This document shows, one piece after another, positions 15,929 to 24,538 of a stretch of 64,000 bases of DNA. Source of the stretch: JAJTFA01 sp051715425 (GTDB lineage: Bacteria; Bacteroidota; Bacteroidia; UKL13-3); NCBI GenBank assembly GCA_051715425.1, contig JBPXJS010000041.1, positions 62,001 through 126,000 on the forward strand, read 5' to 3'. The notes under the pieces were generated by a model. The model was not told where the DNA came from, did not search any database, and saw nothing but the letters and a program-made list of their open reading frames with translations. A program made the position numbers and the translations under genes. The first letter of the stretch is position 1, and the number at the start of each line of letters is the position of its first letter.

Positions 15929-17779
15929 CTATCTCATTATTTCCTTTATTTTACTTACTACTTCGCTTGCCATAAATGGTTGACCTTGTATCTTATTATA
16001 TGGTATAGCATCTACAAAATATTTATCGCGAATAATTTTTACCAGTTGCCCGTTATTTAATTCAGGCACAACAACGGTTTTAAACCTGCTCATTAACGCC
16101 CCAAGGTTTTTAGGGAAAGGACTGAGGTAACGTACATGCGCGTGCGACACTTTATATCCCTGATCTATTAACTGAGCGGTGGCAGTTTTTAAAGCACCAT
16201 AAGTACCACCCCAACCCAATATGAGGAGATCCCCGCTTTCGGCACCGTTATCTATCTTTTGTTCCGGTATATAATCAGCAACCTTCTCTACTTTTTCCTG
16301 GCGCAGCTTAACCATAAATTCATGGTTCTCGGCATCGTAAGAAATATTGCCTGTAATATGTTGTTTTTCCAATCCGCCAATGCGGTGTTCCAACCCTTTG
16401 GTTCCCGGCAATGCCCACGGACGCGATAATTTTTCATCACGCATATAGGGCATAAACTTATCATCAGCGGCTTTTCTGTCCTTGGCGAACTCAACCGTGA
16501 TTTTTTGCAAATCTTTTGAGTTCGGGAACTTCCATGGTTCACTGCCATTTGCAATATATCCATCACTCAGGAAAAATACCGGAATCATATGCTCCAATGC
16601 AATTCTGCATGCCTCGTAAGCCATAGCAAAACAATCAGCAGGTGATAAAGCTGCAACAATAACCACCGGGCATTCTCCATTTCTACCGTAATAAGACTGC
16701 AACAAATCTGCCTGTTCTGTTTTGGTTGGCAAACCTGTGCTGGGTCCTGCACGTTGAATATTTACTACCACCAATGGTAGCTCCAGCATAGTGGCCAATC
16801 CGATAGCCTCGGTTTTTAACGCGATACCAGGGCCAGAAGAGCCAGTAACAGCCAGATGACCTCCAAAAGCAGCACCAATAGCAGAACATATTCCGGCAAT
16901 TTCATCTTCGGCCTGAAAGGTTTTTATATTAAAGTTTTTATACTTGGATAATTCGTGCAATACATCAGAGGCCGGTGTAATCGGGTAAGTGCCATAAAAC
17001 AAAGGCAGACCCGATTTTACAGAAGCAGCTATCAAGCCATAAGCTGCCGCCTGATTACCCATAATTCCGCGGTAAATGCCAGCCTCCATTTTTGCAGGTG
17101 CCACTTCATAGCGGTTGGCAAACATTTCGGTTGTTTCTCCATAACTCCAGCCAGCCTGTAACACTTTTAGGTTGGCATTCATAACCGCTTCGTTCTTTTT
17201 AAACTTCGATTTAATAAAACCTATTGTATTGTCTATCGGACGCTGATACATCCAATACAATAACCCCAGCACAAACATATTCTTGCAACGGTCTATTTCT
17301 TTTGTTCCAAGGCCACTATCGGCAAGTGCAGCACGGGTTATTTTGGTAACATCAATTGTTTTAACATCGTATTCAGAAAGAGAGCCGTTTTCTAAAGGGT
17401 TTTGCCCTTCAGGCACATTTGCCAAACGCATATTTTTGGCATCAAAACCATCCGTATTTGCAATAATAACCCCACCCTTTTTCAGGTTCCTGATATTCGC
17501 TTTTAAAGCCGCAACATTCATCACCACCAGTACATCGCTCATATCTCCGGGCGTATGTATGCGGGTGGAGCCAAAATGGATTTGGTATCCTGAAACCCCG
17601 GCCAGTGTGCCAATAGGGGCGCGGATTTCAGCCGGAAAATCTGGGAAGGTGGCAAGATCATTACCGAATAATGCAGATGCATTGGTGAACTGGGAACCTG
17701 TAAGCTGCATCCCATCACCGGAGTCGCCTGCAAAACGTATCACTACCGATTCAAGGGTAGTTGCAATAGGTGTACTCAT
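15929..17779 (-). CDS. korA: 2-oxoglutarate:ferredoxin oxidoreductase, fused gamma-alpha subunit
   Basis: A 616-residue protein with the gamma domain at the N-terminus (about 10-190; RFAGDSGDGMQLTGSQF, TFPDFPAEIRAP) fused to the alpha subunit (about 210-616; GNQAAAYGLIAASV, FYGTYPITPASDVLHELS, SSGPGIALKTEAIGLA). This fused form is common in Bacteroidota. It forms the enzyme with KorB. The N-terminal start is at the ATG at 17779, 145 bp from the divergent asparaginase gene; a 16-bp palindrome lies between them. Confidence 0.93.
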   Translation of the reverse strand: MSTPIATTLESVVIRFAGDSGDGMQLTGSQFTNASALFGNDLATFPDFPAEIRAPIGTLAGVSGYQIHFGSTRIHTPGDMSDVLVVMNVAALKANIRNLKKGGVIIANTDGFDAKNMRLANVPEGQNPLENGSLSEYDVKTIDVTKITRAALADSGLGTKEIDRCKNMFVLGLLYWMYQRPIDNTIGFIKSKFKKNEAVMNANLKVLQAGWSYGETTEMFANRYEVAPAKMEAGIYRGIMGNQAAAYGLIAASVKSGLPLFYGTYPITPASDVLHELSKYKNFNIKTFQAEDEIAGICSAIGAAFGGHLAVTGSSGPGIALKTEAIGLATMLELPLVVVNIQRAGPSTGLPTKTEQADLLQSYYGRNGECPVVIVAALSPADCFAMAYEACRIALEHMIPVFFLSDGYIANGSEPWKFPNSKDLQKITVEFAKDRKAADDKFMPYMRDEKLSRPWALPGTKGLEHRIGGLEKQHITGNISYDAENHEFMVKLRQEKVEKVADYIPEQKIDNGAESGDLLILGWGGTYGALKTATAQLIDQGYKVSHAHVRYLSPFPKNLGALMSRFKTVVVPELNNGQLVKIIRDKYFVDAIPYNKIQGQPFMASEVVSKIKEIMR

Positions 17780-17846
17780 TATACGCTAAATAAGGTCACG
17801 AAATTAAAGAAAGCTGGATAATAATCTACTAAATGCAAAGTATAAT

Positions 17847-17862
17847 TCTAACAATTGTTAGA
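17847..17862. promoter_or_regulatory. 16-bp perfect palindrome, candidate operator
   Basis: TCTAACAATTGTTAGA is a perfect palindrome centred between 17854 and 17855, in the 145-bp divergent region between korA and the short asparaginase gene. The AACAATTGTT core resembles operators of MarR-family regulators. No MarR gene is in the window, so the cognate protein is unknown. Confidence 0.45.
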
Positions 17863-17924
17863 TAACAGGGTTTGAAACTTCATTTCATATGTTTAGCTTC
17901 GCTTCCCAAACCCATTATTTACCA

Positions 17925-18413
17925 ATGAGCATAAGGATTTTTGTAACAGGAGGAACCTTTGATAAAGAATACAATGAACTCAACGGGCAGTTATTTTTTA
18001 AAGACACCCATATTCAGGAAATATTAAAACTAGGGAGGTGCAAAGTAGACCTGAGCGTAAGAACCCTGATGCTGGTGGATAGCCTGGAAATGACAGATAC
18101 CGACCGCAGTATTATTGTGGAAAGTTGCAAACGAGCCGATGAAAACCGGATTGTAATAACCCATGGTACCGACACCATGACCACCACCGCAAAAGTGCTG
18201 GCTGAGCACGTAACAGATAAAACAATAGTGATTACCGGTGCTATGATTCCTTATAAGTTTGGCTCCAGTGATGGGCTGTTTAATTTAGGCAGTGCGCTGG
18301 CTTTTGCACAAACCCTTGCTCCCGGAGTGTATATTGCCATGAATGGCAGGTATTTTACCTGGGATAATTGCAAAAAAAACAGGCAAACCGGTTTTTTTGA
18401 AGAAACGGTTTAG
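17925..18413 (+). CDS. Single-domain asparaginase-like protein
   Basis: A 162-residue protein corresponding to only the N-terminal catalytic domain of classical (type I/II) asparaginases. The first active-site threonine is in VTGGTFD, the second triad part in THGTDTM, and the lysine loop in TGAMIPYKFGSSDG. The C-terminal domain that completes the usual dimer interface is absent; the frame stops normally and gmd begins 33 nt later, so no remnant is left. Short versions are known in Bacteroidota; activity is not assured. ATG at 17925 gives the family N-terminus MSIRIFVTGG; the ATG at 17889 adds 12 unsupported residues. Confidence 0.82.
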   Translation: MSIRIFVTGGTFDKEYNELNGQLFFKDTHIQEILKLGRCKVDLSVRTLMLVDSLEMTDTDRSIIVESCKRADENRIVITHGTDTMTTTAKVLAEHVTDKTIVITGAMIPYKFGSSDGLFNLGSALAFAQTLAPGVYIAMNGRYFTWDNCKKNRQTGFFEETV

Positions 18414-18446
18414 TATAATGGATTATAATTGTAGCAAATTAATTGG

Positions 18447-19583
18447 ATGAAAACAGCGTTAATTACTGGTATTACCGGGCAAGATGGTGCCTATCTTGCG
18501 GAGTTTCTTTTAAATAAGGGGTATGCTGTTCACGGCATTAAAAGAAGAAGTTCCTTGTTTAATACCGACAGGATTGATCACCTGTATCAGGATCCGCATG
18601 AAAAAAACCTAAAGCTTAAACTGCATTACGGAGATTTAACAGACTCTACCAACCTGATCAGGATTATACAGGAAACACAGCCTGATGAGATTTATAACCT
18701 GGCCGCCATGAGCCATGTGCATGTAAGTTTTGAAACCCCCGAATACACTGCCAACGCAGATGGAATAGGAACATTAAGAATACTGGAAGCACTAAGAATT
18801 TGCGGACTTACCCATAAAACAAAAGTTTATCAGGCATCTACTTCGGAACTGTATGGTTTGGTGCAAGCTGTACCTCAAAGTGAAACTACCCCGTTTTATC
18901 CGCGCTCTCCATATGCTGTGGCTAAATTATATGCCTACTGGATTACGGTGAATTACCGCGAAGCATACGGCATGTTTGCCTGCAATGGTATTTTGTTTAA
19001 CCATGAGAGTCCGATAAGAGGGGAAACATTTGTGACCAGAAAAATTACACGGGCTGCAGCCAAAATTGTGTTGGGTATGCAGGATAAATTATTTCTGGGA
19101 AACCTGGATGCGCAACGCGACTGGGGACATGCAAAAGATTATGTGGAAGCCATGTATTTAATTTTGCAGAAGGAAAAAGCCGAAGATTATGTGATTGCCA
19201 CAGGAGTAACCACACCCGTAAGAGAATTCGTAAGAATGTCGTTTGAAGATATAGGCATTACACTCGGCTTTAAAGGAACTGCTGAAAAAGAAGTTGGTTA
19301 TGTAGCTTCTGTAAATGAAGCCAGGCTGAAGGAATTGGATATTACCTCATGCAACCTGAAAGAGGGAGATGAGATAGTAGCCGTAGATCCGAGATATTAC
19401 AGACCAACAGAAGTTGACTTGCTGATTGGTGATCCTACTAAAGCACAAACCCAGCTTGGCTGGAAACCCAAATACGATTTAGCAGCATTGGTTAAGGATA
19501 TGATGAAGGGTGATTTGAAACTGATGAAAAAAGAAAAATATTTAAAAGATTCTGGTTTTAAAACCATGAATTATTTTGAATAA
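18447..19583 (+). CDS. gmd: GDP-mannose 4,6-dehydratase
   Basis: A 378-residue extended short-chain dehydrogenase that converts GDP-mannose to GDP-4-dehydro-6-deoxymannose, the first step to GDP-fucose. The NADP-binding GITGQDGAYLAEFL, the STSELYG block and the catalytic YAVAK are all visible, with NGILFNHESPIRG typical of Gmd. It forms a pair with fcl, which begins 16 nt downstream. A weak octamer TATAATTG lies at 18424-18431. Confidence 0.96.
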   Translation: MKTALITGITGQDGAYLAEFLLNKGYAVHGIKRRSSLFNTDRIDHLYQDPHEKNLKLKLHYGDLTDSTNLIRIIQETQPDEIYNLAAMSHVHVSFETPEYTANADGIGTLRILEALRICGLTHKTKVYQASTSELYGLVQAVPQSETTPFYPRSPYAVAKLYAYWITVNYREAYGMFACNGILFNHESPIRGETFVTRKITRAAAKIVLGMQDKLFLGNLDAQRDWGHAKDYVEAMYLILQKEKAEDYVIATGVTTPVREFVRMSFEDIGITLGFKGTAEKEVGYVASVNEARLKELDITSCNLKEGDEIVAVDPRYYRPTEVDLLIGDPTKAQTQLGWKPKYDLAALVKDMMKGDLKLMKKEKYLKDSGFKTMNYFE

Positions 19584-19599
19584 AAAGGGATCGGATCTG

Positions 19600-20538
19600 A
19601 TGGAAAAATCAGCAAAAGTTTATATAGCAGGACACAGGGGAATGGTAGGTTCTGCCATGTTCAGAAAACTGCAAAAGGAGGGTTTTCAGCATATTATCAC
19701 ACGCACTTCCGCTGAGTTAGACCTTACCAACCAGCAGGCTGTGGCTGATTTTTTTGAAAAAGAAAAACCGGAGTATGTATTTCTGGCCGCAGCAAAAGTA
19801 GGTGGTATTGTGGCCAACAATACGTACCGTGCCGATTTCATTTATCAGAACCTGATGATAGAATCCAATATTATCCATCAGAGTTATGTAACAGGTGTGA
19901 AAAAACTGATGTTTTTCGGGTCCTCCTGTATTTATCCCAAACATGCCCCCCAACCACTTAAAGAGGAGTACCTGCTAACCGGTTTGCTTGAAGAAACCAA
20001 CGAACCTTACGCCATTGCTAAAATAGCAGGAATTAAATTGTGCGAAAGTTACAGGGATCAATATGGATGTAATTTTATTTCTGTGATGCCAACCAATTTG
20101 TATGGATATGGCGACAATTACCACCCCAACCACTCGCATGTATTGCCGGCATTGATCAGGCGTATACATGAAGCAAAAATAAATGATGCACCCTTTATTG
20201 AAGCCTGGGGAAGCGGCACACCACTGCGTGAGTTTTTATTTGTTGACGACCTTGCAGATGCCTGTTACCTGCTGATGCAGAAATACAATGAAAAATCTTT
20301 TGTGAATGTTGGTTATGGAGAAGACATTACCATTAAGGATCTGAGTTTGCTTATTAAAGAAACGATTGGTTACAAAGGGGAAATACATTTTGATACCACT
20401 AAACCGGATGGCACACCGAGAAAACTAATGGATGCGAGCATCATGAGGAAGATGGGCTGGAAACCAGCTATATCACTTAGAGCAGGAATCCATCTGGCTT
20501 ATCAGGATTTTTTAAGTGGCAAATACAGAAGCACTTAG
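19600..20538 (+). CDS. fcl: GDP-L-fucose synthase
   Basis: A 312-residue epimerase/reductase that completes GDP-L-fucose synthesis from the Gmd product. It shows YIAGHRGMVGSAM (nucleotide binding), FGSSCIYPKHAPQP, YAIAKIAGIKLCE (catalytic Tyr/Lys) and MPTNLYGYGDNYHP. ATG at 19600 is chosen; an in-frame TTG at 19576 would overlap gmd. No fucosyltransferase or polysaccharide cluster is adjacent. Confidence 0.95.
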   Translation: MEKSAKVYIAGHRGMVGSAMFRKLQKEGFQHIITRTSAELDLTNQQAVADFFEKEKPEYVFLAAAKVGGIVANNTYRADFIYQNLMIESNIIHQSYVTGVKKLMFFGSSCIYPKHAPQPLKEEYLLTGLLEETNEPYAIAKIAGIKLCESYRDQYGCNFISVMPTNLYGYGDNYHPNHSHVLPALIRRIHEAKINDAPFIEAWGSGTPLREFLFVDDLADACYLLMQKYNEKSFVNVGYGEDITIKDLSLLIKETIGYKGEIHFDTTKPDGTPRKLMDASIMRKMGWKPAISLRAGIHLAYQDFLSGKYRST

Positions 20539-20677
20539 ATTGTCTATACAAGTGTTATTTTCCTACCGCTACTTATTCCCTTATTCCTCTTCTTATTTCT
20601 AAAATCAGCTTATTGTCACATTTTATTAAATTTCTCTTAATTGCTCGTAATCTTTGTACCATAAAAATCAATAAGTT

Positions 20678-20767
20678 ATGAGTAAGGAAAAAATGGTTAT
20701 AACTATTGTTGTGGTAGGGTGGTTCCTTGCTACAGCAGCCGTATTCCTGATCTACAATATGAACTAA
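20678..20767 (+). CDS. 29-residue single-membrane-helix peptide
   Basis: An ORF too short for routine gene calling: MSKEKMVITIVVVGWFLATA and on to YNMN, with a charged N-terminus and one hydrophobic helix at residues 6-25. It lies alone in the 341-bp gap between fcl and the Pif1-like helicase. A loose promoter-like TAATCTTTG lies at 20648-20656 but without a -33 TTG at proper distance. The hydrophobic profile and lysine-rich start resemble small membrane-complex peptides, but no partner is identified. Chance cannot be excluded. The rest of the gap holds only the terminator at 20851. Confidence 0.45.
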   Translation: MSKEKMVITIVVVGWFLATAAVFLIYNMN

Positions 20768-20850
20768 GTTCGATTGCAGGTTTGCTACCTAAAAAGCAAC
20801 AACAATTCGTTTTGTTTGATGTTTGAACGTTTTCCAGCTAAGAAGCTATG

Positions 20851-20881
20851 AAAAAAGTCGGTTTGAGGTCCGGCTTTTTTT
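20851..20881. terminator. Intrinsic terminator, convergent
   Basis: AAAAAAGTCGG (20851-20861) pairs with CCGGCTTTTTT (20870-20880) with one G-T pair and an 8-nt loop, flanked by A- and T-runs. It directly follows the helicase stop codon on the minus strand and also lies downstream of the small peptide ORF on the plus strand. Confidence 0.75.
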
Positions 20882-22223
20882 ATGCCTCTTCCAGAGAGGC
20901 AAATTTTCGGGCAAACTCCACTACCCGATCATCAATAATAATATCCCTCAGTTTCAACGGCTCCCTTAGAATCATTCCCTCCAAACTTCTGCATCTGCTA
21001 AGCGCTACATATAACTGGCCATGGGCAAATGTTCCGCCACCAAGATCCAAAATCATTTTATCAAATGTGAGTCCCTGGCTTTTGTGAATGGTGATGGCCC
21101 AGGCAAGTTTTAACGGGTATTGGGTAAACCTACCAATAACCTCGCTTTTTATTTTTCTCAAACTTCCATCCCAGGCATACTTCTTATTTTCCCAAACTTC
21201 TTTTTTTACTTCTTCAATCTCCCCGTTGGGTAATTGTACTTCAATCTTTTCTTTGGTTAAAGAATGGATCCTTGCAATTGTTCCATTTACCCATTTTCCT
21301 GCTGCATGGTTCTTTATAAAAATAACCTGAGCTCCTTCCTTTAAAACCAGATGCAAATCAGTAGGCAGGTTTCGCTCATTAAAATCATCTTCACGCACAC
21401 CGGTAAATACCATCTCCTGCCCTTTCAGTTTGTGCAGTTCAAACTCATTAATACCTGCCACTACCTGGTTTCTGGTTGATAAGGTTATATAAAGGTCTTC
21501 CGGCTTTGGCTGAAACATTCTGTCTACCCTTGTATTTAAGGTTCGTATTTCCAACTCATCAGCATTTTTAAGCCTGATGGAATCCAGTAATTTAATAAAA
21601 TCAGGATCCGTTTGCCGGTATACTTTCTTTAGTTCAATACAATGCATATGGATTTCGGCAAATACCCTTGCACTAAAAAAATAATGGCTGTCGTAATACT
21701 CATTAAACAGGTATTGCTCTACCTCATTCTGCTGCACCACCGGTTCCAATTGAAACAAATCGCCAAAGAAAATAACCTGTTTACCTCCAAATGGCAAATC
21801 AGGTCTGGCACCATTTAACCTCAACGATTGATCAATGGCATCAATCATATCTGCACGCAACATGGAAACCTCATCTATAATCACCGTATCGGCCCTCAAC
21901 AATACTTTAGCCTTTTCGCTTGATTTGGGAAACCGATGAATCTCCTCGTCATTGGGCAGGATGGGGCGGAAAGGAAGCCTGAAAAAAGAATGAATGGTTG
22001 AGCCTCCTGCATTGATGGCTGCAATGCCTGTTGGTGCCAGCACAATGCATTCCTTTCTGCTGTTTGCCACAAAATGGCGCAACAAAGTAGATTTACCAGT
22101 GCCTGCCTTTCCGGTAATAAAAATACATTCATTGGTTTGTTCCAATGCCTCAAATGCCCTTTTAAAATGAGCTTGGTTCAGGTCGTCAAATGATTGGTTT
22201 TCCGGCAGGGTTTGGCTATGCAT
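20880..22223 (-). CDS. Pif1-like SF1 DNA helicase
   Basis: A 447-residue helicase of the Pif1/RecD-like group. Motifs: FITGKAGTGKSTLLRHF (Walker A, about 36-50), LAPTGIAAINAGG (Ia), VIIDEVSMLR (Walker B), FFGDLFQLEPV (III), and C-terminal WAITIHKSQGLTFD with YVALSRCRS (V and VI). Pif1 helicases unwind duplex DNA and G-quadruplexes 5' to 3'. It stands alone, with a terminator at its end. No extra domains are seen. Confidence 0.92.
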   Translation of the reverse strand: MHSQTLPENQSFDDLNQAHFKRAFEALEQTNECIFITGKAGTGKSTLLRHFVANSRKECIVLAPTGIAAINAGGSTIHSFFRLPFRPILPNDEEIHRFPKSSEKAKVLLRADTVIIDEVSMLRADMIDAIDQSLRLNGARPDLPFGGKQVIFFGDLFQLEPVVQQNEVEQYLFNEYYDSHYFFSARVFAEIHMHCIELKKVYRQTDPDFIKLLDSIRLKNADELEIRTLNTRVDRMFQPKPEDLYITLSTRNQVVAGINEFELHKLKGQEMVFTGVREDDFNERNLPTDLHLVLKEGAQVIFIKNHAAGKWVNGTIARIHSLTKEKIEVQLPNGEIEEVKKEVWENKKYAWDGSLRKIKSEVIGRFTQYPLKLAWAITIHKSQGLTFDKMILDLGGGTFAHGQLYVALSRCRSLEGMILREPLKLRDIIIDDRVVEFARKFASLEEA

Positions 22224-22354
22224 ACCTAACGTTAAGGGATTTACAATAGAGCGTTTTGATTTTTTTTAACCTATCAAAGGTATAATCACCGGTTTTAAAT
22301 CAACAGCTTTATTTACAAACAAAAATTAAATCGCTGAACGTAAAACAAATACAA

Positions 22355-22394
22355 CATTATGTAAAGTTTACTTGTCATTATGTAATAATTACAT
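22355..22394. promoter_or_regulatory. Paired operator-like repeats over the XRE-operon promoter
   Basis: Two copies of CATTATGTAA, at 22355-22364 and 22376-22385, start 21 bp apart (two helical turns). Each runs into a palindrome: GTAAAGTTTAC (22361-22371) and ATGTAATAATTACAT (22380-22394). The second palindrome fills the space between the -33 TTG and the -7 octamer, the position expected for a repressor operator. The XRE protein encoded in the operon is the obvious candidate ligand (inference). Confidence 0.6.
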
Positions 22395-22402
22395 TACTTT
22401 TG
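22372..22402 (+). promoter_or_regulatory. Promoter of the membrane protein/XRE operon
   Basis: TTG at 22372-22374, 20-bp spacer, TACTTTTG at 22395-22402: a full match to the Bacteroidota consensus TTG-N17-23-TAnnTTTG, 21 bp before the ATG at 22424. Confidence 0.7.
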
Positions 22403-22423
22403 AATCGTAAAATTTAATAAACT

Positions 22424-22900
22424 ATGAACACACGCTTTTTATTTCCGCATTCATTCAAGCGTATTGGGTGGATGCTCTTTATCCCTTCTTTCATTACCGG
22501 ATTGATTACTTACTTTATGGATTATCAGTTCCCCTTTCTGGAGGTAAACGTATTCGCCCTGTTTGATTCTGGGGTTTTAGGTCCGGATCATTTTCTTGGT
22601 ATCACCACCAATAACCTAACAGATGAAATATTACTGGTACTTATTATAGCCAGTGCATTAATGATTGCCTGCTCCAAGGAAAAAGTGGAAGATGAATACA
22701 TCGCTAAGGTGAGGCTCGACTCTTTACTTTGGGCTACTTATATTAACTATGGGTTATTGATCATAGCCACCTGTTCTTTGTATGGAAGCGCCTATTTTAC
22801 GGTAATGACCTTTAATATGTTTACCCTGCTCCTCATCTTTCTTATCCGATTTAATTATATGCTTTACAAAAATGCTAATGCTATCAGAGATGAAAAATAA
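22424..22900 (+). CDS. Four-helix integral membrane protein paired with an XRE regulator, unknown function
   Basis: A 158-residue protein I do not recognise by name. It shows four hydrophobic segments at about 14-32, 65-84, 105-125 and 128-145, and a short loop with VLGPDHFLGITTNNLTDE. Its last 11 nt overlap the XRE regulator gene, a layout seen widely in Bacteria and Bacteroidota for small membrane proteins controlled by a Cro/CI-type repressor. Its own promoter has operator-like repeats. A sensor or transport-modulating role is only a guess. Confidence 0.75.
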   Translation: MNTRFLFPHSFKRIGWMLFIPSFITGLITYFMDYQFPFLEVNVFALFDSGVLGPDHFLGITTNNLTDEILLVLIIASALMIACSKEKVEDEYIAKVRLDSLLWATYINYGLLIIATCSLYGSAYFTVMTFNMFTLLLIFLIRFNYMLYKNANAIRDEK

Positions 22901-23090
22901 CTTAAGGGTAGAGCGTGCCATAAAGAATATCACGCAGGAAGAACTTGCCAAGCTTATTGGGGTTAGCAGGCAAACCATTAACGCCATGGAAGCCAATAAA
23001 TATGTTCCCTCCACCGTACTGGCATTAAAAATTGCCAAAGTGTTTGATAAAAAAGTGGAAGATATTTTTATGCTCGATGAAAATGATTGA
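22890..23090 (+). CDS. XRE-family (Cro/CI-type) transcriptional regulator
   Basis: A 66-residue protein that is essentially one helix-turn-helix domain: MKNNLRVERAIKNITQEELA, then LIGVSRQTINAMEANKYVPS (recognition helix) and KIAKVFDKKVEDIF. It matches the compact YozG-like group. ATG at 22890 overlaps the upstream gene by 11 nt; earlier in-frame starts only add residues read from the neighbour. Likely autoregulates through the repeats at 22355-22394. Confidence 0.9.
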   Translation: MKNNLRVERAIKNITQEELAKLIGVSRQTINAMEANKYVPSTVLALKIAKVFDKKVEDIFMLDEND

Positions 23091-23117
23091 TGCCACTTTT
23101 AAATCATTGATACAACA

Positions 23118-23148
23118 AAAAAGGAGATGGTCTACTCATCTCCTTTTT
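23118..23148. terminator. Bidirectional intrinsic terminator
   Basis: Perfect 12-bp stem AAAAAGGAGATG / CATCTCCTTTTT (23118-23129 and 23137-23148) with a 7-nt loop, between the XRE gene and the convergent SRPBCC gene. Confidence 0.88.
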
Positions 23149-23170
23149 ATTCATTTATGTGCGATAGATA

Positions 23171-23701
23171 TTATTTAGATAATTCTTCTTTAATTCTTTG
23201 TAACCCTTCATCAAAGGCTTTTTCAGTTGAACTTATTTTGGAAGCGAGCATATATCTCAATATCGGATTGTCTCCTACATCACCTGAATCAATCCAGTGA
23301 AGTTCTGTTGAGCCTGTGCTAATGGCCTTAAACCTGAAAGACCCCTTGGCATTGATATTACCACCATGCATGTATAAATTATATGAAATAAACTCATCAG
23401 GTGCAGAGGCATCAATTAAAAAGCGGCCGGAACCCAGCAGTTCTCCATTGAAATAATGCCTGCCCCCGGTTGAATCACTTCTTTTTCCATAAAAAAAAGT
23501 AATGCTGCTGTCTGTTGTGTTGTTCCACAAACTCCACTTTTCCCAATTCCTCAGATCGCTCATAAAAGCATAAACCTCGCTAACAGGTTTCTGAATGACC
23601 ACCTTTCTATCCACACTATAAGTGTGCGGAAAAAACAAGGAACCGCCCCATATTAACCCGGCTATCACAAAAAAGGAAAGGAAAATTCTAAATAATTTCA
23701 T
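23171..23701 (-). CDS. SRPBCC (START/polyketide-cyclase-like) domain protein
   Basis: A 176-residue protein with an N-terminal membrane helix (4-24, FRIFLSFFVIAGLIWGGSLFF) and a helix-grip SRPBCC domain: DRKVVIQKPVSEVYAFMSDL, NWEKWSLW, GELLGSGRFLI and a C-terminal long helix. Proteins of this type bind hydrophobic ligands; the ligand is unknown. It is the last gene of the cdsA operon, 15 nt after cdsA. Confidence 0.85.
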   Translation of the reverse strand: MKLFRIFLSFFVIAGLIWGGSLFFPHTYSVDRKVVIQKPVSEVYAFMSDLRNWEKWSLWNNTTDSSITFFYGKRSDSTGGRHYFNGELLGSGRFLIDASAPDEFISYNLYMHGGNINAKGSFRFKAISTGSTELHWIDSGDVGDNPILRYMLASKISSTEKAFDEGLQRIKEELSK

Positions 23702-23716
23702 GGAGGCTGTAATCGA

Positions 23717-24538
23717 TTAATTGGTAAACTGTAAGTAAAAAAACACGGCAGGTACGGCTAAAAACAACCCATCAAAACGATCAAGCACACCGCCATGTCC
23801 CGGAAGAATGGTTCCGCTATCTTTAATATGCAGGTTGCGTTTTAAAAGCGATTCAAACAAATCGCCAAATGTTCCAAATACCACAATGAGGAAACCAATA
23901 ACCAGCCAGTCGATGGTATTTACTACATCAAACAGATCGAATTGCGATAAGAGATATGCGACACCAAGCACCAATACCAATCCTCCTATACTGCCTTCCC
24001 AGGTTTTTTTAGGAGAAACCCTCTCAAACAATTTCGTTTTACCGAAACTGCGTCCGGCCAGGTAGGCTCCGGTATCACTTGTCCACAACAGAATAAAAAA
24101 GCCCAAAGGCAAGCCAGAAGAATAGTCGAATGCATTGAAGTAGCCTGTTTTAGTAAGCATCACAATGGGCAAGGTGATATAAACAAGTCCGAGTACCTGA
24201 AACGCCAGGGTAGAAAACTCATTATGTGTTTTTTCGAACAGCTTAATAATAAACATAGTTAAAAATACCGGAATAATATGGTAGTACCAGGCAAGAGCAA
24301 GGTCTGCTGAAAAGATCATTGCGAACATGACATAGATTAGGCTTCCGGCAATGATTCCAAGGTATTTTTCTATCCATCTTTTATCAGGCAATACCAGCTC
24401 ATAAAATTCGAGCAGGCATAAAAAATTAATGATAAACATTAGCACAAAAAAGGATGCCGCTCCGAAAAGTGTTGCACCGGATACAGCTGCAACAAAAAGG
24501 GTTCCTGTTAAGGCACGTTGCCAAAAATTACTTTTCAT
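23717..24538 (-). CDS. cdsA: Phosphatidate cytidylyltransferase
   Basis: A 273-residue polytopic membrane enzyme making CDP-diacylglycerol from phosphatidate and CTP, the precursor used by PssA elsewhere in the window. Family signatures are SDTGAYLAGRSFGKTKL, SPKKTWEGSIGG, FGDLFESLLKRNLHIKDSG and PGHGGVLDRFD, the last containing the conserved catalytic aspartates. Eight or so hydrophobic segments. Its start overlaps the DUF2007 gene by 11 nt. Confidence 0.95.
   Translation of the reverse strand: MKSNFWQRALTGTLFVAAVSGATLFGAASFFVLMFIINFLCLLEFYELVLPDKRWIEKYLGIIAGSLIYVMFAMIFSADLALAWYYHIIPVFLTMFIIKLFEKTHNEFSTLAFQVLGLVYITLPIVMLTKTGYFNAFDYSSGLPLGFFILLWTSDTGAYLAGRSFGKTKLFERVSPKKTWEGSIGGLVLVLGVAYLLSQFDLFDVVNTIDWLVIGFLIVVFGTFGDLFESLLKRNLHIKDSGTILPGHGGVLDRFDGLFLAVPAVFFYLQFTN

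Noticed and set aside
17925..18413. Short asparaginase as a frameshifted pseudogene
   Set aside because: The frame ends cleanly at TAG and gmd starts 33 nt later; no C-terminal domain remnant is found in other frames.
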